DNA of 21,599 nt from Pelargonium nanum (lineage: Eukaryota > Streptophyta > Magnoliopsida > Geraniales > Geraniaceae), in the NCBI GenBank assembly GCA_036897485.1, contig JAYMTF010001737.1, positions 1-21,599 of the forward strand, written 5' to 3'. Numbering within the stretch: position 1 is the first letter of the stretch; each line of letters begins with the position of its first letter. The notes beneath the pieces are model-generated. The model was not told the origin of the DNA and ran no database searches. It saw only the letters and a program-made list of their open reading frames with translations. Both the position numbers and the translations under genes were made by a program. Of this stretch, positions 1-10,800 are shown piece after piece.

Positions 1-550
1 CGCCACGCGCCATGGCGCGCCATTTAAAACACTGGAAGAAATGGATCTCATTTGTGGCAACTTGGTGCACTCAACGTTGATTGACGCTCGTGGCCACAAT
101 ACTTGTGATGACCCATGCTTGCGGCCTTTGATGACCAACGCCCATGGCCACAATGCTTATGAAGACCCACGCCCGTGGCTACTATATCTTAAAACTCCTG
201 CGCGGATCTTCATGTTGAATTGGACAATGCGAACACACGCCTATGGGTGAGGTGTTGTGAGCCATGCCATTTGCCACGACCCCGCTGCCCTTCGGGCCCC
301 TTGCGCACGCTGGATTCATTAATGCACTCTCATACACACACTTCAGCACCCTCGGGGTCTCGCCTGTACAAGTCCTCCTGCACATTGAGGTGTTGCCTAT
401 ACCCCGTGCACTCCTCGAGGTGTTGCCTTTAGGATTCCCCTCCCATTCTATCTCGCAATTCCCCTTGCTCCCATTGCATGTGCATATACACACACACGTA
501 CATCGTACATCTGAGTTCTCCCTCCCATGTGATCAGTGCTACGCCAAGTT
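1..550. repeat. GC-richer repeat-containing block upstream of the first visible exon
   Basis: Contains a degenerate direct repeat of about 56 bp (gctcgtggccacaatacttg at 84 and gcccatggccacaatgctta at 140). It also has a repeated gaggtgttgcct (about 388 and 418), the 12-bp palindrome GCGCCATGGCGC near position 8, and a CA microsatellite near 490. Several frames are open only because of composition, and none resembles SMC6 or another protein. Probably a transposon fragment in the upstream SMC6 intron. Confidence 0.5.
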
Positions 551-1154
551 TTAGGCAGTCATGAATGGGAATCATTAGAATAATATACAGGTCACTCTAC
601 ACCATCTATGGTAACACAACAGTTCTCCCCTCTTAAATTGTCATGCCCCCTTCTTCCATGTAAAGGTGTTGGACTTATTACATTTCTCTACATTACCTTC
701 TTAGTGTTCTGAATTCATGTAAAGGTGAATTCCAGTGCTTACACACTAGTTTTCACTTGATATGCGTGCTAATCTTTTTCACGGTCTGACACTTGAAGCT
801 CTGATCCGGGAGGTGACATTTTTCAAGGAAGGCAAACTGTTCTTTGACTGAAGCCGATAAAACTGAATCATTCATTAATTTAGAATTCTAGGCTTTGCCT
901 AAATGTCTAATAATTGTGTTTTGTTTGTTAATTGTTTTTTGTTATAATGATATTTTCAAGTTATCCTTACAGGCACATTTCTTCTTCCTTGAAAGTTGAA
1001 ACTCATTATTTTTCTTAGCAAAGGCTGTAATTTTTTTATTTAAAAAAACTTATTTTCTTGGCAACTTCCTTATATATGTAAATTTCATGTTATATTTTTT
1101 ACAAGCATAGATACACTCTCTCACCCAATAAGTAACATTTTTTGTTCATGTTGA

Positions 1155-1224
1155 AATCTGGACAATTTTAGCCTTATCTTCTATGATGCAATCTGGACAA
1201 TTTTAGCCTTATCTTCTATGATGC
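1155..1224. repeat. Exact 35-bp tandem duplication
   Basis: The unit starting aatctggacaattttagcct and ending tctatgatgc occurs twice back to back (1155-1189, 1190-1224) without mismatch, so it is a recent duplication. Confidence 0.95.
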
Positions 1225-1517
1225 TTTTTCTATACACTAGAGCATTTTGAATTCATTTAACACTTGAGGAAAAATGGGTACTAATTTTAGTCAGTTTTTT
1301 TTTATAATATTTATCTGTACATTTGATTACTTTTACCTTGTGATCTGACCATCTTCTTGTTCCCATGTAATGTAACTAATGAGAATATACTGCATTTGCC
1401 TTGTGGTTGTACTTGAAATTTATATTCTTGGTCTAGGTGGTTTCCTTTTAAGGTGGAAGATTAAAAATTAGTATCTTTTGTGCTACAGTTTCAAAGAAAT
1501 AATTACTTAAAAAGCAC

Positions 1518-1541
1518 ATAATAATAATAATAATAATAATA
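1518..1541. repeat. (ATA)n microsatellite
   Basis: About eight ATA/TAA units in the intron, followed by a short AT tract. Confidence 0.9.
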
Positions 1542-1700
1542 GTAATATATATGCATTAATGCCATTTTAATCTTTCACTTGTTGTATTGCATGATCTCTG
1601 ATTCAGAGTGCACTTTTGGTTATATTCTAGTGCTTAGATATCTCTCATGAAACTACTTAAATCTATTCTCTTTGCTTCAGTTGATCTTGTTTCTCTGTAG

Positions 1701-1834
1701 TTATGCAGCTGTTCGTGTGGACCTAAAAAATCAAGGGGAGGATGCTTTTAAGCCTGATATGTATGGTGATCTCATAATTATAGAGCGCAAGATTTCTGGA
1801 TCTACCAGCTCCACTGTTTTAAAAGATCATCAAG
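1701..1834 (+). CDS. SMC6: SMC6 exon a: N-terminal ATPase head after Walker A
   Basis: First coding exon in the window, residues 1-45 of the visible part. It contains [16 protein letters not shown] and LIIIERKIS, strands of the N-terminal head that follow the Walker A helix in SMC6. It starts with the third base of a split codon, probably Ser, after the acceptor ctctgtag, and ends in phase 1 before gttcca. A second possible acceptor, ttgcttcag, lies 20 bp upstream at 1680, but it would change the frame. Confidence 0.93.
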
Positions 1835-4800
1835 GTTCCATAAGCTGCTTATGTTATCCCTGAATTTCATAAGGTTTTGCTAAGTAGATGTTTTTTTATT
1901 TGTAAGAGAGTATGATTATGTGAACCTTGTGCTTCTTTATGCCGGTAATGAGAACAAGACTAAAAAGAATGCCACGTATCCTGAGTGACTATGGGAGCAG
2001 CCATTGTAAGATCTAAGCAATCTCTTTTTGTTTCTTAGGCTTAGTTGAGGTTTAAATAAACTACTGGAGTGTGAAAGGATGGCGTGACTATTAAGTCTGG
2101 CTCTTTAATAAGAGCTACGTTATACACATTTTTTTTTTCCTGTGATTTGTGGACCAATGTTTGCACAATTACTCTTTTCTAGTTTTCGGGTCTCTGCATA
2201 ATTGATTTGTTTTCTTCCTTTTCATATTTTCAATTGTAAAGTTTTAATGAATTATCTGCTTTGTTACCCACTGCAAGGTGGTTGGTGCAATTGTGGTACT
2301 CACTGATATGTATATCTTGTTTCTTAATAACAGGAAAAAAAGTATCTGGTCGAAAAGATGAGCTTCGAGAGCTAGTTGAGCATTTTAATGTGAGTTATCT
2401 GTGTGATATAAATGCAAGCTTTTTATATGATTTTGTCATGAATACATTTTTTCATGTGTTTATGGCATGTTGGCAGTGGTGCCCTCAACCAAATTAATGA
2501 GCACACTAGTAACTTTTCAAAACAAGCCACCTTTTTATTCATTAAGGGTCGCTGCAAGCTTGAATAATCAAAGACATTGATCTCCAGGATTCTCTTAATG
2601 TGTAACGAGGAATCTTATTTGGAGTTACAAATGTATTACATGAAATCCCCTTTTGTGTACGTTAGTGTTTACATAAATTTGGGCTATTCAAATTTTACTT
2701 TGTATTTTCACTGGCCCAAATTCTTTGGAATTGACATTATGACCCTTGTCAAGTCATCATATGCACATGATACCTTAATTCAGTTTGGCTTATTTTTCTT
2801 TTTGGCAAATTGAATGGGCTCTATTCATTTTGTTCCAATAGTGGATATTCATAAGTAGGACTAGAGCATAACTTATAAATTGCTAGCATTAAGTGATCAG
2901 TGATGATGAAATATAATATATTCCAGCTTATAAATGGACATGTGAAATTTTTAGAACTCCAACTATTTCGCAGAGTTGTGTTTCATTTTTGGAGTTATTT
3001 TCAGTATGGGTCTTCAAGAAGATTTGCCATAGAAATGTTGCTATTCTTTGACGTTGTTATTTGTCACTGAAGTCACATGATTTTCCAAGGACAGCAGGTC
3101 TATTGTTGCTGTGAAACTCATCTAATCCCATTCAATTCAAATGATAACTCATAATCACTACAATTCATTGAAGATCCTAGTTAAGTTGGTTGAAGAGTGG
3201 TTAATTAACATAACAATTCATCACTGGAAAGCTCAGCTACATTGATTAAAGTTAATATGCCTTATGAGAACATACTTTAAAGGACACAGATCAAGTCAAA
3301 TGTCTTGTAACGAAGTGCCAATGCTATAGTGTCAAAGTCCCCTGTGGAAATCCTGTGATAAAATTATTCATTGTGTTCTTCATCAAGTCATTAATCCAGT
3401 CGTTTCCCTAATGCCTTTTGGAAGTACTGTGTTGAAGACAATTTATCCTCTAGAGTTAACATTTTACGACAGCTATCATAACAATTTCTGATTCTAACAG
3501 TTAATTTTCTTTAGCTTGAGCCCATGGTATAGCCAATATCAACTTGTTTGGTATTTTTATCCATGCTCCTTTCTTTACTTTTTTTTTTTTTTAAATTTCT
3601 TCCTCCTTTGTGCTTGTCAAGTAAACTATGGAAATTTGACATGTATGATTAATTTACTCCCCCCTCTTTTGTATATATGACCCGAATAAGTTTGAATCTT
3701 TCTCCGCCTCCAATTTTTTCCTTGATCATTTTTCATTATCTGACTCTTATTCAATGGACGCCTTAGAAGATGTGCTTTACACTTGGCAGATTGATGTTGA
3801 GAATCCATGTGTCATAATGAGTCAAGACAAAAGTCGGGAATTTTTGCATTCTGGGAGTGAAAAAGATAAGTTTAAGGTAATATGTTGTGTGGTTTGTGAG
3901 AAGAACCATAACTGAACGACTGTTATACTGAATCTACGATACCTTGTGCAGTTCTTTTTCAAGGCAACACTTCTTCAGCAAGTTAGTGATCTCTTAGAAG
4001 GTATCGATCACCACTTGAAGACAGCAAATGAAGATGTTGCTGATTTAGAGAAATCAATTAGACCTGTACAGAAGGAACTCGATGAAATACAAGGAAAGAT
4101 TAAAAACATGGAACATGTAGAAGAAATATCTCAACAGGTAAAACAGTTGAGGAAAAAGCTGGCATGGTCATGGGTATATCACGAAGACAAACAACTCAAG
4201 GAACATGCTGAGAAAATTGAAAAGCTGAAAGAGCGTATACCCACTTGCCAAGCTAAAATTGATAAGCTGTTGGTGAGTAATTAAGTCTTTGGCGGATTTT
4301 TTTTCTCAAAAAGAGTTTCATAACTGATACTTGCTTAACTTAATTTCGTTGTCTTGACTTAACAAACTTTATTTTGATACTAATCGTGTACTCTGCTACT
4401 CCTATCATTTTTCTTTGATCTATCATTCAAAACCATACATGCGGAGAGGTCCCTAGCAATCAGATACTTATTCACTGCCTCTAGTAATGTTATTTAGTCC
4501 AAACCTTTTCCCTACTCTCCTTATCAATTACATCTAGCTACTAAATGGGATGTGCGCAAGACTGCATCATAAAGAAAAGAATCACCACTGTTTTAATTTC
4601 AGATTTCTGCCGTATCTGCAGGTTTTTTTGATGAAATATATCCTAAATAATGGAACAGATCAACAGAGAACTAAAAGACCAAAAATAGTTGACCAAGTTT
4701 TTATAGTTTAGTGATACCTGGTTGACCCAAATCATGCTACAATTAGAATTGATCATGCGCTTTCAAATCTAGTTTTGCTTATTTCACACCTATAATACTA

Positions 4801-7800
4801 CTTATTGTACTATAGTGTGTATTTTGAACCCTTATCACCTTCCCATTTTTTGCTATATCTATTGATGATTTGCTGGATTTTTCTCCTTAAGGCTATATTT
4901 CATCAAACATCTAACTGGAGTTTGTCTTGTTGTGTCAACTTGGTTTCTATTGGCAATACTGATATTGTTCCATGCATCAGAATCCACCTGGGCTACTTTT
5001 TGCTTTCAATAATTCTACAAAGTGTTCATAATGTGAAGTTCTTTTATGAAATTGTATTTCTGCTGCAACATGTTTCATTATTGTGGAGGAAGGACTTAAC
5101 TCATCAGTTATACTTTACTTTGTTATCAACTTTTCATTCAAATTATGTAATAAATCTAATCTCATGGCAATTGTTTGGTCATGTGAAGTTCAGCACAATA
5201 TTTATGTGTTATATTTTCTGTGCAATACCATATCTTTTTTCTTTATTTTTAAGGATTCTTCAAAGTTTGCTTTATTTTTTGCATTTAAGGCTGAGTGGGG
5301 GATAGTTTGTCTTATTCAAAGCATATTGCTTTTATAGGGTGTTTTGGAGGAATTGAGAGAACACTTCACTAAGAAGAAAGCTCAAATAGCTTGCATGATG
5401 GAAACAACATCAGAAGGGAGAAGAATGAAGGATGAATTGCAGCAGAAACTTTCCTTGGTATGTATCTATTCATCATTGTAGAAAGGCCAATTAGCAGTAG
5501 CCAAATTATATAATGTTGTGTGTTTCTTATTGTATAGAGCTTTTGTTGATGCCCATTATTATCAACCTCTCCCCCCTACATAGGTAAATTTATGATAAAA
5601 GTTGAAATTAGAGATGTGAAACTGGCTACATTAAGGCCATCTGTGATTATTTAGTGATATAGTTTTCCATCCAGAAATGCTTTGGTTGGAAAATAGCCGC
5701 TCGTAGAACTAATGTCCAGTTTGAGTGAACTGGATCTGTCTATTGTTAGTTTGTCCTCAAAGGTTCTCTGCATCTGGAGCATCTTCATTAAACAACTGCT
5801 CTTTGTATTTGGTGTGAGGTCTTATGTTTGTAAGCCAGGATTGGGAATTGCTATTTAGGTATAGTTTATGCAGGGTCCTTGTTTAACAATTGGTTTGGTC
5901 CATTAATATTTAAATAATAACATGTAGAAAAGGGAATAGAATGCTTCAGCACTTGTTTCCATTTTTACCTATAGTTATTCAATGCACGAAGGGTGACATC
6001 AATGTAAAGAAATCCTTTTATTGTTTTTGCAGTTTGTGCCATTATACTAATAGTTTTTGTTTTTGAATGGTTATATTGATGTAATCCTATTATTGTTTAA
6101 GTGTCGAGTCTGATGCTGTTAGTGCCGATTGTTGAACTTGCATTATAGGCCAGTAAAGAGAAGGTTGAGCTAGAAGAAGAACATGGTCGGAAATTGAAGC
6201 AGATTGAGAAGAAGGTGAAGCATATTAGGTCTCTTGAGCAACAAGTACAGGACATTCAGGAGCAGCATATTAAAAACACACAGGTTTTTCTGTTGGCTCT
6301 ATTATAAATAAGTAGATAAGAATTTACTCCTGAGGTATTTCTATCTTGATTAGAATACATTTGTTTTTTAATATGTATGTTCTTCTATGCTATTTATTTA
6401 TTCCTTTTATATGGACACTTAGACTAGAATCCGATGTATGTATTTTATTATATTTATACTAATGCTTAATGTTGTGCCATGTTTTTTTTTCTTCAGAATT
6501 TATGGTAAGATAAATGTGAGGTTTCATATGAAATTTCAATCTTGTACTTGTTACTGAACTCTTTTTAATGCGCCTGTTATTCTTGGTCAACGCGACAGTG
6601 CGACACTAGATTGTTGTTTGTCGTCTTGTCCACATGTTAAAGATGTTGAGTCTGAATTGTTCTAAGAGTCAAAGTTGGGGGACGGGGCCGAAGGCTTAGG
6701 CCCTTGGGGTAGGAGCTGGAGGCTTGAGTACACAATTCCAACTAGCGAGGCAACACACCAAAGAACGATGACCTTGAGGGTGGTTCCGGGACACCTCCTT
6801 GGGCATGAGAGTAAGATCTCAGCCGAGATTACAATAGCTCCAAAGAGCGTTTTTTGTCACCATATTCGCCACATGTCGATGCGTGGTTGGTCGATGACAA
6901 GGTGAGCTCCGCTTCATGCCTTCTTGAGATTTGGAGTTCTAGCTTCTCCGGTGCAGCACGTGCGGCCGCCAGACGAGACTGGCATTTCTCATACGTCTCT
7001 TATGCTTTGGGGCGTACGTCGAAGCCTCTACCATAGAGGGTAGCGTCCTAGGGTTTTAATTCTTGTAAACTGGGCATTTGCTTTCCAGGCGCGATGTACC
7101 GGTTGCCAGGTGAGTTGAGGCGTTTTCGTACGACCCTTGTACTCTGAAGCGTACGATGAAGCCCTAGAAGCCTCTACTGCGTGGGGCAGCGTCTTAAGGG
7201 TTCATGACTTGTGAGATGTCGTTGCGCTTGGAATCAGAGCATGTGCGGTAGGCTGGTTAGAAAGCTGGTTGGGGAGTCCCAGTGAGGCGGGGAGGTTACC
7301 CGGCCAGGCAGGAAGTTTTGAAGGTTGACCACCGAGACGGGGAGCCTTGATGATGTTTGGAGAAGTTCTCTAAGTCATTTCGGAGAGCCGGAGATGAAAA
7401 ACATCGTATGATCAAAGTCGCAGGAGCCTTGTGCGATTTTGGTGTTGGACGGGGGGCATGGTCGCGACCTCGGGATGATGTGCAGCCCCCCAGGGTCGCT
7501 GCCTCAACACCAGGTCAACGACATGGTCATGGTGCGCGATCCCTTCTTGCTGGACATGTTCCCTCCTGGAGCTTCGAATATGATTTTTATAGGGTGGGGG
7601 GGTGTCAATGGTGACCTCTTAGGACATGTTATGTTTTTCATGCTCTTATGGGTCTTCTTTTTGTGAGGACTCACTTGGAGAAACTTTGGGAGGTTTCGGG
7701 GACGCAAGGAGGTGTGCAACCCTTCAGGGTTGCGACATGACCATGGTGCGCAGCCCATCCGCTTGAAATGATCTCCATTGGGGTTTCAAATGATATTTTC

Positions 7801-10800
7801 ATTGAGTGATCAATATGGACCTCTTGAACATGTTTGAGATGACTTTCATGCTCCCGAGGGTCTTCGAATTGAGAGAAATCACTTGGACTAACTTTGGGAG
7901 GCTTTAGATACGCGAGGAGGTGCGTAAGGCCATTCAGGAAAGGAATGGAGGTGCGCAGCCTCTCAGGGACGCGGCCTTAGCACCTGCGTCGCGACATGGC
8001 CTTGTGCATCCCATCTCTTCCATAGTGAGCTCCCTTTTTGTGTTAAGTCATTTTGGATGATGCTTGGGGACTCTAGGACACGATGAGAACTTTGGGGGAG
8101 TATTCGGGGGTCCGGGAGAGCTCTTGGACCTTCGGGCTCCAGGGGAGCATTTATGAGGTCAAATTTTGAGGACGCGCTCATGGGACAGACTTCAAAGACG
8201 AGCTCTGGGGATGCGCTCCAAGGGAGCCCTTGGGTCTCTAGAGGATCTATTGAGTACTTGTGGAGGCTAAGTATTGAAAAGCTCCCAAGGGTGACCGAGG
8301 GTTCTGGGATGGCCGAGGATCCGCTCCGGTGGACTGTTTGGTCTTCGAGGAAGGGGATGACGTGGCGCTCGGGCGCCGTGTGTTGTGTTTTCATTTGTTG
8401 TGAAATTTTTGATTTTTCATGTATCATCCTTTTATTTATGGAATCATCTTTAGTGTGCAGTTCTCTTGAGTTGTTTGTGACACATTAATTCTTTTTTAAT
8501 TATGTGGTGTAAATCGTGAAGCAACATGTACAATGTAGTAATACCATAAGGGATGGGAAACTAATTTCCCAGGTTAAACCATGATATTTGATTGTGCAGT
8601 AAATTGTGAGATTTGATAGAGCAAATGATGGAATTTAGAATTGGTTTTCGTAATTTGTTTCGTATTATGTATTTCTCCTAATTCATTTATAAATATGTGT
8701 TTTTGTACTAAACACATCAAGTTAGTGAATACACATTTACCCTTTGAGCATTTGGGGTGTGGATGTAGGCATTATGGCCGAACCACAATGTTTCCTGTAT
8801 TCACTCTCTTCATTCCGTTTATCTCTCCCCCATATCACCCATCCGTTAAATTTCAACACAAACCTAGAAGAAGTTAAAAGACTACTGAAATTTTCATTAT
8901 ACTCATTGTTTACTAAAGGTCACACTGTTAGGTGAACTATGCTTGATAATTTTCTTCAAACTAAGATATTGTTTTTATTAGAGTAGTTAACATTGAATTC
9001 TACATAGAATGCATTATTTATACTTGTGGTAACTAAAATTGAATCAAGGTAAAATTGCTATCTAAAAGACTCAGAATTAAGCTGTTTTCCTGTGTGTTTG
9101 ATGACTACAAGTAAAAAACAGTTTATCAAGGCACTCACTGTGTCTTTTGAGTCACATAGGGAATCAACCTACTGTATCAGTTCCTGTCCGGCATGATAAA
9201 TTTTTGGTTTAGATGATTTTGCCTGTTTGTTGATAATTGCTTTGATCTGTTTGGTATAGCGTTGTTAATTGTCAAGTGATTAGATCGGTCATTATTCCCA
9301 TATGTCCCTGATATGCTAACGGGGAATATTATGTTCGTGATCTCCCATATTGTTGCAGGCCGAAGAGTCTGAAATTGAAGAAATGCTGAAAAAACTCCAA
9401 TCCGATGTTGATACTGCAAATTCAACACTTATGAGGTCTTATATTAATCCTCACTTTGTCACAATTTATAGTTAAATTTATCTGGCTTTCTAGGTCAGTT
9501 TCACTCAATCTTGGTATATTTATTGGTATCACAGATTGAAGGAAGAAGAGAATGACATATATGAAAGCCAAATGATGGGAACGAATGAAATCAGAAAGAT
9601 ATCCGAAGAGGTATAATATGTTTATTGACTGGTTGATGACTCAATCATAGATGAAGAGAGTTTTAGGGATAATAGCTTTGAGGGTCAGAATGCTATCTTA
9701 TCTTTTTGGAGCCCATATTGACAGATAGGCATGTGTGTCGAAGAATCAAGAAAGTATAATACATAATTTTACTATAGGGATACCGTGCTTGCCAAACCAT
9801 TGTCAAACATTGTTTATTGTCTTTCATTGTCTAGTTCATTTATAAACAAGCTATTTCTATTTTGGAGTTTCAGATTGAAGGCTTTGAGAAAAAGCTGCGT
9901 GAGATCCATTCTTACATTCGTGAGCTCGAGCAAAATCAAGCTAACAAGGTTTGGGCTGTTGTTCATTCTTATAACAATTCTTAAAATGCATGTTGTGGGG
10001 AGGGATCATTTTATTTGTTGGCACACTCTGATTCAAGAGTTCATATCATGATTTCTTTTGCATGTGCAATAAATCCACTGCACACACCTAGTTGCAAATT
10101 ACTTGCTAAGATGGATGCATTTTTTTGCGGGGTGGACAGGTTACTGCTTTTGGAGGTGAGAGAGTACTCCAACTTTTACGTGCAATCGAAAGACATGTTC
10201 AGAGATTCAGAAAGCCTCCTATTGGTCCCATTGGTGCCCATCTGGTGTGTGCATCAGTTTTAGCTATATTCTAGAGATGGATATAAGTGCCATGTAGCAA
10301 TGTACAACTGCTATGGTAACTATGCTGCTAATTTCTAATGTGTATTTGTTGATTTTACATTGTAGACTATGGTCAATGGCGATACATGGGCTCCTGCTGT
10401 TGAAGTTGCCCTGGGAAGGTTGCTCAATGCTTTTATTGTGACAGATCATAAAGATTCCCTCATCCTGAGAGAATGTGCGAGAGAAGCAAGATACAACCAC
10501 CTTCAGATTTTAATTTATGACTTTTCAAGACCCAGGTAGATTTTGATTTTTGTACTTATAGACTAGCTATTTCTGGTGCTAAATAATTTTATTGTTGACC
10601 TACGTACTTTTACTTTTTGGATTAGGCTGAGTATACCACAGCACATGCTTCCTCAGACAAATCACCCAACTACCCTTTCTGTTCTTCAATCTGACAGTAC
10701 TACTGTAATGAATGTCTTGGTGGATTTGGTAATTTTACAATTGCATTAGTGGTTCTTGTACCAGCAATAATTTACACCGTTATTCCTCTTTATTCAGTTT

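Larger units (their letters stand above)
551..1700 (+). other. Upstream SMC6 intron (3' part)
   Basis: AT-rich, T-tract-bearing sequence ending in the acceptor ctctgtag. I looked for the Walker A exon (GQNGSGKS) and for the exon encoding the stretch before SYAAV and found neither. It contains a 35-bp tandem duplication (1155-1224) and an ATA microsatellite (about 1518-1541). Confidence 0.7.
6585..8385. repeat. GC-rich block of degenerate repeats, probable transposon remnant
   Basis: Base composition changes abruptly from AT-rich intron to roughly half GC at about 6585 and returns near 8385. It contains at least two decayed tandem arrays (see 7012-7260 and 7471-8130). No transposase, gag or pol motif is readable and the borders show no clear inverted repeats or target duplication, so the class is unknown. 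Confidence 0.6.
6284..9358 (+). other. SMC6 intron 6 (3075 bp), transposon-bearing
   Basis: The longest intron of the visible gene. AT-rich ends (6284 to about 6580, and about 8390-9358) look like ordinary plant intron. The centre is a GC-rich block of decayed repeats, and an LTR-like fragment lies near 8685-8855. No coding frame in it resembles a known protein. Confidence 0.8.

Noticed and set aside
182..554. Overlapping open frames on both strands at the left edge
   Set aside because: The frames overlap in a GC-rich repeat block, and none shows family motifs.
4805..5305. 166-codon plus-strand frame with hydrophobic translation
   Set aside because: It lies wholly inside SMC6 intron 4. The hydrophobic residues come from T-rich intron DNA, not from membrane segments.
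7963..8427. 154-codon minus-strand open frame in intron 6
   Set aside because: It lies in the GC-rich decayed repeat block, and its translation has no recognisable domain or even composition. Open frames are expected by chance there.
6600..8460. CACTA-type element bounded by gaCACTAgatt (about 6605) and TTTAGTGtg (about 8450)
   Set aside because: The ends have no extended inverted repeat beyond five bases and no matching 3-bp target duplication.
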